Assembly (NCBI GenBank): GCA_037962975.1
Contig: CM075670.1
Location: 149,114,501 to 149,178,500 of the forward strand
From: Clitoria ternatea
Lineage: Eukaryota; Streptophyta; Magnoliopsida; Fabales; Fabaceae
DNA: 64,000 nucleotides
Reading direction: 5' to 3'
Shown here piece by piece: positions 21,937 to 34,300 of this stretch (within the stretch, counting starts at the first letter, position 1; the number at the start of each line of letters is the position of its first letter). A program made the position numbers and the translations under genes. The notes under the pieces were generated by a model. That model had not been told where the DNA came from, did not search any database, and worked only from the letters and a program-made list of their open reading frames with translations.

Positions 21937-24720
21937 GGCCCATTTTTCACTTCTTAATCCCGTCAGCCCTTTGAATTTCTCATAACATGTACTTTGCTTC
22001 TACTTCTTCTCTACTCTTCTCCATTACTTCCTTTTCTTTTTCTCTCCTAAAACCCTAAGCAAAAAGTGGTATGCCATTTTTCCTCTTCCATTTTCGTTCT
22101 TGGAGGAGCTTGGAAGATTTTGGAGCTTGGAGTCTCACCCTCCTTTCTCCTCATTTTCGTATGTGGTTTTCCCTCTCTTAGAAAACTCTCTTATTTCTTC
22201 TCTTGAGGTAAGATCTTGTTATTTCTTAAGAGTATGGACTATGGGTTTTTGGGTTTTGATGTTGGGAATGTGATTTAATGGGTGTTGTTGGGTTTTAGAG
22301 AAACCCTAACCCTATGATTGTGTTAAATAATTGTTATTGGTGAGATGAAATAATGTTATTAATGGTGAATGGCCATTAATAAAGCTTAATAGTTGTTGGG
22401 AACCATTAATGTGGGAACCGGTAATGGGTTTGGTATTAAATGTGTGTAATAATAAATGCAAATGCCTAAACCATGGTTGTTATGGTAGAATGAGTGAAAT
22501 AAATAGGGCTTGGGAGTTAAGATGTTGGAAGACATCGGGTAAATGAATATGAACGTTAAACCGAGGTGGTTGAATAAAAAATGATTATGTGATATATTGT
22601 GATGTAGGAAATAAGCCCAGTTACGAGGTGGAACCATCTGACCCCTGTGATTACTACTTCTCTTGAGGTAAGAGGGGTTAACTATTCTAAATGCATGATT
22701 TTATCCATTGATGATGTGAAAATGTATATATGATTGTGCTTAATGATTGCTTGTGTGGACGATGTATTGATTTCATGAATTGAATGCATTTAGAAGGATT
22801 GATGTTATGTGGCATGTGTTTGGAATGATGAATATGATGTTAAACTGGTCTAAATCGGAGTCAACAATCCGGTGTGGGACCAGCTGCAAGAGTTAATAGA
22901 TGACTCAGGTTTTAGACTGGTACTGTATGTATACGGTATGATTATCCGGCATCCTAATGAGAGGAGACCGATCTTGATGTTTGATGTTATACTTGCTGAG
23001 TCTGTATTGCATACAGAACAGAAAGTGATATCCATACTTGGAACTGGTATTGAGACCAATTCCGATATTATGTTGAATATATTGATGAAATATGTCATGA
23101 TGGTTTGAGACCATGTTTTGGATTGAAATCAATGATGTGAAATATCTCAAATGTATATATGTGAATTAATAAATATGATTGCCACTAACTACCGATGTGT
23201 GAGTTCCAATGAGAATTGGTCAAGATTGAGAATATTAAAATCCACTAAGTGGTAGTTATAAATGGACGATTGATTGAGTGACATTTAGGATGCACAATAT
23301 GAGAATGCATTGATTGGCATTTGCATCCATGGCATATCATTCGCTGCTTATATGGAATGCTAGGGGTTCCAATAAGCAGGCCCAGTGGGAGGGTGGCCCA
23401 GCGCACGGGTATACTGTTATTGCTCCCTAGTGATTTGGGGAATCATGAAGCTGCCCTTAGTTTGGTGATGAGGCACCCTATATGGCAGACCTTGTAGGAG
23501 GGCGGCTCTGTGATGAGCCGTTGACCTCGGTGTCCGACGGAGCACGGCTCCCTTGATGTGTGTTCGGGGGAGGCCCGTAGCACTTTGGTAAGTACGGCCA
23601 TAATGATGATCCGCAGTCACGGGGTGACTAGTGCTACAGATGGGCGAGAGCGGTTTGGTACCAGTAAAATATATTGTTGAGCATGCATGAAATTGGATAT
23701 AAGTGTACACATTTTACTACTGCAGTAGGGGCATAGTAGCACACCTATGCTTGTCCCACATTGGATATGTTGATGTTTTCCCACAGTTAGATCCGTACTT
23801 GATAATAATTTTGTTGTGCATATGCATTAGCTTTAAGAGCATTTACATATAGCCAGAGATATGCCTAGTTGATAGCCCGTGGTGGCGATGGATGATTGTT
23901 AAATAGAGCGGAAGTAAGCCGAGATACTAACATTAAAAGTGTGATGATTATTGAGAATGTTAAGGATATATTATGTATGATATTGCCTTGTGTATATACT
24001 TAATTGGACATATATTGTGCTGAGATGGGGTGATGTATCATGTGTGTGAAACTTGTGATGTTATCTTGAAAATGAATGTAATGCACACATGTATAAATAT
24101 CATTATAATGTATGACTTTGATTCATTTGGATTATGTTACTCACCTCCCTGTTGCCATTTTTAAGTTTGGTGTAGGTATGAAGTAAAACCCTACTCTTTT
24201 TGGAGGTTGAGTATCAGAGAAGGTAAATATGAAAGGAATGTGGGTGAGCCTTGGCCGGCATATATGTATTCATTTTGTATAGTGTACAGTGTGTGTATGC
24301 TTATTTTGAAATGAATTTGATGATAGTTGATCTTGGAGGTCATGTACGAAAATTAGACCGGATGTGTATGGCTAATTTTAATTAATGACCTTGATAATGT
24401 ATGAATGATATTATTATTATTATGAAAATGTATGTCCATTATTTAACAAAATGATGAGGCACCTTTCATCCTCTTTTTGGTAGATGTTTTAATCACTCTT
24501 GAATTTAATTTCATCTTCCGCTTTTTCCCTTGCGACGGCCTCAAGTCCAGTCGTCCGAGGTACACTCTGATACCTTTCTCATATCTTCATATATGAGATT
24601 GGTTATTCAATGATCTGGGGTAATTACTCGGCATTATATATATTGAATTTCCTCTACTTTTAATTATTTTAAATCGTGAAAAATTTACACCTGTTTTCAG
24701 AATCGGGGCGTTACAATTTG

Positions 24721-26411
24721 CATATAGCAATGAAGTATGCCAAAGGAAACAAGATATGATGATGGTTTTGTTGAGGATGAGAAAATGCATTATGAAAACA
24801 TAAAACATGTGAATACCAAACAATAAATTGAATAATATGATGAGGCATGTAATAGTCCAATTTATGGAAGGACTTGATTATATGTATGCTTATATACTTT
24901 GCTTGATTCCAAATGTTGATTGTGATATACGAATAATAGTACTATGATGATGAATGAGATGATGAATGATATGTGTATGCAAAGTATACATGTTTTGAAG
25001 CATATGTACATAATCACATGGTATTCATATTCATTCTTTGGAATATATGACTCACTCTCCCATGTTGTCTACTTTTTTAGACTTGTGATGCAGGGCACTC
25101 ATGGGTGGAGTGAATCATTTGAAGTATATTTTGATGAAGGAGGTAAATAGGTGTAGAGGAAACGCCTTGGCCCGCAGATCTAGCTTTTTGTATAGCATAT
25201 AGTGTATATGTATACTTATTTTACCATCTAGATTGTAGATGATTTTTGAGGGTCATGTAGGAAAATTGGACCTTGGTGGGTGTGGCCAATTTTCATTAAT
25301 GACCTAATTGATGTAAGATGGTGAATTATGATTCTTGTTGAAGATAAATTCTATGAATGAATGATGTGTTTCATAACTTGTAGCATTTTATGAAGTTTAA
25401 GAGAAAATGATTTCAAATGTCATGCATTAGGTGGGTGAGAATTGATTTTGATGTGTAGAAATAATTGGATAAGCCTTTAAATGCATGATGGAATGGATCT
25501 AATATATTAGTATAGTCCAAAATGACATAAAATGAGATTTGGTATGCCAAGTTGTGTGAAATCTTACATGTTTTCATTTGTTCTGCAAAACTCGCTCAAG
25601 CAAGTGTGAATCTCGTTCAAGCGAGATCCTCTTGTATGAGTGGTGTGGCTATTGGCAATATTTCGCTCAGGCGGAAAGGCTCTCGCCCGAGCGAGAGCGA
25701 GGTGGAGAGCTACTGGACCTTTTTAGCTCAAGCGAAATGGCCAGTGTATGGCAATTCGCTCAAGCGAGCGAGGAGGAAATTGATTCTGGGAGGTTTTCGC
25801 TCAGGCGGGCCTAGTCTCACTCGAGCAAAATGTGGACAGTAAGATTCTGTCCCATTTTCGCTCAAGCAGGCATGCCTCGCCCAAGCGAAATGTGTCCCTG
25901 ATGCTTCTAGAGTGATCTCACTTAAGCAAAGCGGAGCTCGCTCGAGCGAGATTGGCCCTTGATGCTTTTCTCTTCTCTGCTCAAGCGCGCTTGCTTGTTC
26001 CGCCCAAGCGTGGGCCACTGAACTCGCTCAAGCGAGTGGGGCATCCGTTTGAGCGAGATGCCCTTGATCTCCCCAAATGCCTTTGTTTTAAATTGTTTTG
26101 ACTTTCCTTTGCATCAAATCTTCTTCTTGCATCGTCTTATTAATACCTTTGACATATTATGAAATTATTAAACCTCATGATGCCAGATTTCTTGAATCCA
26201 ATCATACAACCTCAATCTAAATGATTCTTTCCGCTGTGTTTAATTGAAAATTTCTCATTAATTATTTTTAACTCGCCTTCTCATATCTCCATATATGAGG
26301 TAGGTTTTTCGTAGATCCAGGGTGTTGATTAAAAGTTCACCACCTTATTTTTTGTATCGAATAATGATTCATAAAACACAAAAAATTTACCCCTAATTTA
26401 GGGGTGTCACA
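24721..26411 (+). repeat. Level 1 5' LTR, second part
   Basis: Continues the LTR after the ATTTG duplication (6571-6575 and 24716-24720) and matches 33570-35243. It contains the CGCTCAAGCG-type palindrome cluster at 25591-26058 and ends GGTGTCACA at 26411, directly before the primer site. Small ORFs here (25552-25842 and others) are readings through the palindromes. Confidence 0.85.
25591..26058. repeat. Cluster of about 16 degenerate CTCGCTCAAGCGAG palindromes in the level 1 LTR
   Basis: Near-palindromes with the core CGCTCAAGCG or CGCTCGAGCG recur every 20-50 bp, in about 16 versions with one or two changes. Good examples are at 25591, 25754, 25939 and 26024. The same cluster lies in the 3' LTR at 34446-34892, where the first unit has been lost. 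The cluster sits 350-820 bp from the LTR 3' end. Confidence 0.85.
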
Positions 26412-26414
26412 ACC

Positions 26415-26426
26415 TGGTATCAGAGC
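26415..26426 (+). other. Primer-binding site for initiator tRNA-Met (level 1)
   Basis: TGGTATCAGAGC lies three bases after the LTR end. It is complementary to the 3' end of plant initiator tRNA-Met, the usual primer of plant chromoviruses and copia elements. The following leader (26427-26755) shows nothing else. Confidence 0.9.
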
Positions 26427-26755
26427 ATTGATTACTCTTGATACAAATAAAATTGATGTTGTTCAAGTAATTGCTACTTATGATTGGATCATATGAGCTA
26501 TAATTGATTGAATTGTGGCTGTTTGTCATTGAATTAAGATTGATGTCTATGTTGTTGAGTCCGGCCAAGATTCCTTACACTATTTACCTTCAATAATGAA
26601 TATGTTGTGATTATGTTTTGAGATTAGCATGATTATGTAATGTGATGCATAAGAGATTGAAGAATGTTGGAACCTTTGGATTTATAGGTTGAAAATTAAA
26701 TGTTTAGTCTAGTACACTCACATGTGAGCCATGTTTTAATGTATAGGCTTGAGAT

Positions 26756-27901
26756 ATGGCTGGTAGACCTAATCGTGAGGCTGCTGCTGTGGCAAACGCC
26801 TTGAATTGCTTTACTGACCTCTTGGAAAGACAAGGCCAACTGAATGTGGGACAAGGTGCCCAAGGTCTTGATCTTTTTCTCAAGAGGAAATCTTTTGAAT
26901 TTTATGGAGATTACAAACCTGAGGATGCGTATGCATCGATCAACGATTTGCAAAGAATTTATGCAAGCTTCGAGTATTCTAAAGCATAAAAGTTGGAGTA
27001 TGCAGTTTTTATGATCCACGATGAAGCCAAAGCATGGTGGCGTCTTGCTAGAGGATGCATGATATCTGCTGATGTTCCCTTAGTCTAGGAAAACTTTAAG
27101 GTTGAGTTCCTGAAGAAATACTTTTCGGATAGCTACAGAAGCAAGAAAGAACTTGAGTTCATAGAACTTAAGCAGGGAAATATGACTGTGGAGGACTATG
27201 CCTCCAAGTTTAATGAGCTTTATGCATTCTATCCTCCTTATTAATAAGAGGGAACCGAGGCTTCAAAGTGTGTAAAGTTTGAAAATGGGTTGAGGCCCGA
27301 GATTAAGCGGGCTATTCAGCATCAAGAGATAAGAAGCTTTTTGACGCTTATGAACAAGTGTCGTATTTATGAAGAAGATGATATGACTCCTTTGAGTCAT
27401 GGCAAGCATGAGTCTAAGTTGAAGGGGAAATTCTCTAATTTCAAGAGACATGGTCAATTCAAAAAGAAGAAGTTCTTTCATGGTGGATCCTCGAATGCAA
27501 GAGGACGTGGTGCTTTTAGAGGTGGTCATGGAGTCGGTAACCAGGGTTATGGCAATGTCCAAGGCCTTACTTGCTTTAAATATGGTGCTAACCACTTGGC
27601 CTGTCATTGCCCAAGAGATAATGTGGTGTGCTATCAATGCAACCAACCTGGGCATATTCGTCCTGATTGCCCATTAAATACAATGAATGCCAATGTTGAC
27701 ACTCTTGCTCATGTGAACCATAATGGTAACCGTGGAGGCCATGGTGGCTTTGGAGGTCGTGGTCGTGGAAACGGTAATGGTCATAATGATGGCCGCAACG
27801 GAGGCCGTGGTGGAAACCATAATGGTGGAAAAAATGACAATGGTCGAGGCAATGGCTATGGTGGAAGGAATGGTAACCGAAATGGTGGTGATCAACCATA
27901 G
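26756..27901 (+). pseudogene. Level 1 gag, broken
   Basis: The frame opens with an ATG at 26756. The capsid-like region includes AKAWWR (about 27028) and VEFLKKYF (about 27105). It is followed by a Gly/Arg/Asn-rich nucleocapsid with a CCHC knuckle, CYQCNQPGHIRPDC, near 27631-27672. In-frame stops at 26987, 27086 and 27241 break it; the one at 27086 replaces an expected Trp. The glycine-rich tail (27720-27900) produces long shadow frames on both strands. In an intact element this protein would form the virus-like particle. Confidence 0.85.
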
Positions 27902-27954
27902 GCAACTGGAAGAGTCTTTGCTGTTACTGGTAAAGAAGCCGCATAAGCTGAAGA

Positions 27955-30900
27955 TCTTGTTTGTGGTAAGTGTGAAATCCTTGTCACTTGGGTAGATGTT
28001 ATATTTGATTCTGGTGCTACGCACTCATTTATTTTTGAGGATTGTGTGAGGCGCTTGAAAGTGCCTGTTTGCATGATGAGAGGTTCTATAATGGTGACTA
28101 CACTGACCGGTACTTGTTTGAGATCGGTGACTTAATGTGAGGATGTCGAGATAACTCTTAAGGGTTGAAAATTTATTGTATCTCTCGTGTGCTTACCTAT
28201 GAAAGACCTGGACATTATTCTAGGCATGGATTGGTTATCTGCCAACAAAGTCTTGGTGGATTGTTACAACAAGACGGTGATTTTTCCGACTTCTAATGCT
28301 TAAGACTATGATCTACAAGGTATCTCTCAGCTTCTTGTGATGTTCTGCATGGTTGATGGAAGTGGTACTTCCTAGTCTTGTGAAATCCCTGTCGTTTCTG
28401 AATTTCCTGATGTTTTTCTGGATGAGATTCCTGGTTTGCCTCCTCCACGTGAAGTGGAATTCTCTATTGACCTCATTCCTGGCACTGAACCTATTTCTAG
28501 AGCTCCTTATAGGATGTCTCCTATGGAGTTGGCCGAATTAAAGAAGCAAGTCGAGGAATTACTTGAATGGGAGTTTATCTGCCCAAGTGTGTCTCCTTGC
28601 GGTGCTCCTATATTGTTGGTGAAAAAGAAGGATGGAAGCATGAGATTGTGTGTTGACTATCGCCAACTTAATAAATTAACTATCAAGAACAAATATCCTC
28701 TTCCTCGCGTTGATGATCTTTTGGATCAATTGAAGGATGCCATTGTGTTTTCTAAGATTGATTTACGTTCTAGATATCACTAAATTCAGGTGAAGACTAA
28801 GGACATTCCTAAAACTGCCTTCCGAACATGATATGGACAATATGAGTATGTAGTGATGCCATTCGGAGTGATAAATTCTCCTACGATTTTCATGGACTAC
28901 ATGAATCACATCTTCTACGAGCATCTTAACCAATTCGTTGTGATGTTTATTGATGATATTTTGGTATACTCTAAGAGCCATGAAGAGCATGAAAGATATC
29001 TTTACCTTGTGTTATCCATTCTCTGAGAGAAAGAATTGTATGCTAAGCTCTCTAAATATGAATTCTGGATGAATGAGATTTCTTTTCTTGGTCATGTGAT
29101 CTCCGGTGATGGACTTATCGTTGATAGATCAAAAGTGGAAGCTGTTATAGCTTAGGAAAGACCGATATCCGTGACAGAAATAAGAAGTTTTCTTGGTCTT
29201 TCCGGTTATTATCGGAGGTTTATTGAGGAATATTCCCGTTTAGCCTTACCATTGACAAAGTTGACTCATAAGAATCAACCATTTGTGTGGACCCATGAAT
29301 GTGAAGAAAGTTTTCAAGAGTTGAAATTGAGGATTACTACCACACCAGTGTTAGCATTGCCTGATTTGTTGGATGACTTTATGGTAGATTGTGATGCTTC
29401 TATGCATGGTCTGGGTTATGTGTTGATGCAGTGTGAACGTGTGATAGCCTATGCGTCGCCATAGTTATGACTGGACGACGTTAATTATCCTATACATGAT
29501 CTCAAATTGGCGGCGGTGGTGTTTGCTTTGAAGTTGTTGTGACATTACTTATATGGTTCTAAGTTTGTGGTCTTTAGTGATCACAAGAGCCTTCAGTACT
29601 TGTTTGATCAAAAAGAACTTAATATGCGTCAACGGCAATGGATGGAGTTTCTAAAAGACTATGAATTCGAGTTGAGCTATCATCCTGGAAAGGCAAATGT
29701 GGTTGCCGATGCCTTAAGTCAGAAGTCATTGCATGTTTCTACAATGATTGTGAAAGAGATGGAATTAATTGAGCAATTTAGAAACTTAAATGTGGGCGTG
29801 GAAACATATACTCCAAAGAAAATGTCCCTTGAAATATTGATTGTTGCTAATGTGTTTCTTGAAACTGGGAAATTACAATAACTGAAGGATGAATACTTGG
29901 TTAAGATGAGAAAAACTCAAGAAAAAGGGAAGAACTTGTTTCTAGTGGAAGGTCATGATGGCGTGTGAAAGGCCGAATTTATGTTCCTTCGAGTGGTGAT
30001 TTGAGGAAATGTGTACTTGAGGAAATGTGTACTTGAGGAAGCTCACAAAAGTATATTGAGCATTCATCCTGGTTCCACCATGATGTATCAAGACTTGAAC
30101 AAGAATTTTTGGTGGCCTGGTATGAAACGTGATGTGGTGAACTTTGTTGCATCTTGCCTTGTTTGTCAGAAGGCTAAGGTCGAGCATCAAAGACCATCTA
30201 GTTATTTGAGACCTTTGGAGATCCATGTTTGGGAGTAGGATAGCATTGCTATGGACTTTGTTTCTGGACTACCTAGAACTCGTGCTGGAATGATGCTATA
30301 TGGGTGATTATGGATCAGTTAACGAAGTGTGCTCACTTCTTGCCTATGAATTCATTGGAAAGATTAGCCCAATTGTACATAAAGGAGATTGTTAGACTGC
30401 ACGGTGTGCCATCTAGTATTATATCTCAATTTTGGGGAAGTTTACATCATGAGTTGGGCTCTAAGTTGAAGCTTAGTTCTGCTTATCATCCTCAGACCGA
30501 TGGACAATCTGAGAGGACTATCTAAAGCCTAGAGGATTTTTTGAGAGCCTGTGTTTTAGAGCATGGTGGATGTTGGGAGAGATTTCTTCTGTTGATTGAA
30601 TTCACTTATAACAACAGTTACCACAATAGTATTGGTATGGCTCCTTATGAGGCACTTTATGGCAGAAAATGTAGAACGCCTCTATGTTGGCTGGAGACTG
30701 TTGAGAATTTGGCTTTAGGGCCGGAGATTGTTTAGGAGACTATCGAACAAATTAAGAAGATACAAGAGAATATAAAGATTGCTCAGGACCGATAGAAGAG
30801 TTATTATGATAAGAGGCATAAACCACTTGAATTTCAAGTTGATGATCACGTATTCTTGTGAGTATCGTGTGATAAAGGGATTCGAAGGGCGTTGAAAATG

Positions 30901-31303
30901 GAAAGTTAAGCCTTAGGTTCATTGGACCTTATGAGATTTTGGAGTGGATCGGCGATGTTACTTATCAGATTGCACTCCCTCTACATCTCGCAAACCTATA
31001 CAATGTATTCCATGTGTCACAGTTGAGGAAATATGTTCATGATCCTCTGCATGTGATCCCTGTTGATGATGTGGATGTGCGGGATGACTTGTCTATTCCT
31101 CCTGTTTCTATTCGCATTGTTGAGCATTCCGTGAAGAAATTAGGGAACAAGTTGGTACCTTTGGTGAAGGTCACTTGGAAGAATGGAAATGTAGAGACGT
31201 TCACATTGGAACGTGATGATGATAGAAGAGAACGATATCCTGACGCATTTGAATGTAGTATGTTAAATTTCGGGGATGAAATTTTCTTTTTGGTGGGGTG
31301 GAT
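27955..31303 (+). pseudogene. Level 1 pol: protease, RT, RNase H, integrase, chromovirus tail; broken
   Basis: Domain order is: protease DSGATHS at 28007-28027 and DIILGMDWL near 28213; RT from 28436 with LCVDYRQLN, then the catalytic IDD near 28950; RNase H with DHKSLQYLFDQKE (29580-29620); integrase zinc finger with H-P-G and C-LVC-Q (30041-30190); then the catalytic core. Near 30420 the core has lost about eight codons that normally hold the second catalytic Asp. The C-terminal HVSQLRKY stretch and following tail (31012-31260) fit Tekay-type chromoviruses. Many stops interrupt it (for example 28783, 29155, 30236, 30523). A 16-bp tandem duplication at 30002-30033 also shifts the frame. Confidence 0.85.
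31289..31303 (+). other. Polypurine tract of level 1
   Basis: A G-rich run, TTGGTGGGGTGGAT, lies immediately before the 3' LTR start TGTAACACCC. Its position fits the plus-strand priming site; it is somewhat pyrimidine-interrupted. Confidence 0.6.
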
Positions 31304-34300
31304 TGTAACACCCTAAACTTTAAAATAAAGGATTAATCAAGGAAATAATTATTAAATAGTTGTATATGGGTTATTTAATGTTCCAAAATATTGGAAGTAA
31401 TTAAATTAATATTTTTGGGGACTATTCATAATTTATTGGAACCGAATAGGCTGAAATTAAGCCTGACTAAAATATGGGTGCCAGACCAAGTATCTCCGAT
31501 TGGGACGATATTAGTCAGGGCTGTTGAGAATACTATTGGGAGTCCGAATGTGTATTCGGAATAATTTTTAGATAAAGTATTGAACCGAACAGAGATCCTG
31601 TTTGTCATAAAATAGTGAAATTTTAATGAGAAGCCAACATTAAAACACAAACTCTCTTTTCCTCTCTTCAATTCACGTTGGCTCTCTATCTCCTTTGGCA
31701 AACACATTTCATCTCTTCTTCATCTTCTTCTTCTTCTTCTTCTTTATCTCTTCATCTTCTTCTTCCAAAAACCTAAGTAAGAGGTGTAACCCATTCTTCC
31801 CCTATTTTCGTTTTGAGTGGAGAGCTTGAAGAAGGCTTGGAGTTTAAAGTTCCCTCTCGCTTCTTCTTCTTATTTTCATGTAGCACTCCCTCTCTCTTGA
31901 AGGTTCTCTCTTTTCTTCTCTTGAGGTAAGATTCTTGCTATTTCTCAAGAGTATGAACCTTTAGTTATGAGTTTTTTGATGTTAAGAGGGCAATTAATGT
32001 ATGTGGGTTTTTAGGAGAAGCTTTAAATATGGAAACCCTAGAGTGGGTTGTCATAAATGCAAACTTTAATGGTAATAAATAAGGAAGATGAACTTATTGT
32101 TGGAAGGAGATAAGGATTAATGATACATTTATGAGTGTGGTTGAGTTTGGTGAAAACCCTAACTTTAAGATTTGGGAAAATGAAAAATGTAGTTTGGGTA
32201 ATGTATTAGATGAAAAATACAAGCCATTGAGAATATGGATAGTGATACATAAGGTGTTGTGAATGTTGGGGGTTTAAAGTTTGTTTTGTAACCTTAAACA
32301 TAATGAATGAGGCTTGATGGGAAAGAATTCCCGAAGGCTAATAAATGAAGGAAAATGATGACTATAACATGTTTTATACATGTTATGAAATTATAGATAT
32401 GATTATGATTAAATAGAATTGAATTTGTGTCTTGAATAGTTGATTTATTGGGATTTTACATGTATATTAATGTAGGACCCATTCCAAAAGACGAGGCAGG
32501 TACGTCGTATCAATCAAAATTCTTCTCTTGAGGTAGGAGAGGAGTCTTTATGTTCTAAATGCATGAATTGAATAGTATTTGATTGTCATATGTGACAATA
32601 TGCATGTTTACCTTGCTTGTAAAGTTATGAAGGATTGTAATGTTGTGTATGATGTTAGTGATATATTTTGGCAACATGCATTGATACATTTAGAATAATT
32701 GTGGTGTGCTATGTGGTGGTGTGGATTGTTTGACTATATGGTGTCTTAAATATGATGTTATACTTATGTCCACCATGAATGTGGAATGAATATTATTGAT
32801 GAATGAGTGAGAATGGTATGAACGAATAGTATACCTTGATTGATGTTGAAAGATTGATGTTGTGTTTGATGATGGAATTGAATTATGTTTATAAGAATTA
32901 TTGAGTATGCCACATGAAAATTTATACTAACGGTAATAACCAACGATAATAAATCCACTAAGAGCCTTGTGGTGATGTTGGTGGTGGTGATGATGATGAT
33001 TGATGAGTGGCATGAATAGGATGCATAGAGTGAGAAATACATATGATTAGCGTTTGCATCCATGGCATACTACATAGCCATCGATGTTGGAATGTTAGGG
33101 GAGTTCCTTCGGCCGACCCAGTGGAAGGGTGGCTTGGTGCAGGAGCAAGAATTTATTTTCCCCTGTGACTTGGTGTGTAAGTCATGAAGCCACCCATGTA
33201 TTGCTACGAAGAGCTACATGTGACCGACCCTTGTGGGGGTGGCTCTTGATGAGCAGGTGACCCTGGTGGTCTATTGGATCACAGCCGCCATGAAATGAGT
33301 CGTGGCCGACCCACAATACTTTACGTTGAATATGTGTTACCGCGGTCATGGTGAAAATGACTAGGTGTTGTAAATGGGTGATGCGGTTTGGTACCAGTAA
33401 AAAATTGGTGAAATGCATACAATTTGATGATAAGTGTACATATTTTACTACTGCAATAGGGGTATGGTTGGATGATCATACTTGAATCCCACAATCGATG
33501 TTTCTATTCCCACAGTCAGATCTGTAATTGTTGAAATACTCCGTTGTGCATATGCATTAGCTTAAGAGCATTTGCATATAGCAATGTAGTGTGCCAAAGG
33601 TGACGAGATATGATGATGGTTGTGTTGTGGATGATAAAATGCATTATGACAACATAAAAGATATGAATACCAAACAATAAATTGAATAATATGATGAAGT
33701 GTGTAATAGTCCAATTTATGGAAGGACTTGATTATATGTATGCTTATATACTTTGCTTGATTCCAAATGTTGATTGTGATATACGAATGATAGTACTATG
33801 ATGATGAATGAGATGATAAATGATATGTGTATGCAAAGTATACATGTTTTGAAGCATATGTACATAATCACATGATATTCATATTCATTCTTTGGAATAT
33901 ATGACTCACTCTCCCATGTTGTCTACTTTTTTAGACTTGTGATGCAAGGCACTCATGGGTTGAGTCAATCTTTTGAAGTACATTTTGATGAAGGAGGTAA
34001 ATAGGTGTAGAGGAAATGCCTTGGCCCGCAGATCTAGATTTTTTGTATAGCATATAGTGTATATGTATGCTTATTTTACCATCTAGATTGTAGATGATTT
34101 TTTAGGGTCATGTAGGAAAATTGGACCTTGGTGGGTGTGGCCAATTTTCATTAATGACCTAGTTGATGTAAGATGATGAATTATGATGCTTGTTGAAGAT
34201 AAATTCTATGAATGAATGATGTGTTTCATAACTTGTAGCATTTTATAAAGTTTAAGAGAAAATGATTTCAAATGTCATGCATTAGGTGGGTGAGATTTGA

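Larger units (their letters stand above)
6576..24715 (+). mobile_element. Level 2: solo LTR of a related gypsy family, split by level 3
   Basis: Begins TGTAACACCC at 6576 and ends GGGGCGTTACA at 24715, flanked by the duplication ATTTG. Removing the level 3 element (6930-21936 and one GGCCC) leaves about 3.1 kb with no internal coding region, so it is a solo LTR formed by LTR recombination. Its first 350 bp resemble the level 1 LTR. The rest (21942-24715) is diverged but keeps two splice-donor-like motifs (22205-22212, 22675-22682). No palindrome cluster was seen in it. ORFs in 22386-23710 are not supported as genes. Confidence 0.85.

Noticed and set aside
22386..23710. Genes inside the level 2 solo LTR
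   Set aside because: The short ORFs lie wholly within an LTR and have no recognisable domain.
25552..26018. ORFs through the Tekay-like LTR (both strands), also 34407-34851
   Set aside because: Repeated-looking proteins arise only from reading the palindromes; there is no start context or known domain.
27588..28024. Long His- or Thr-rich minus-strand ORFs
   Set aside because: They are shadows of the Gly/Asn-rich gag tail on the plus strand.
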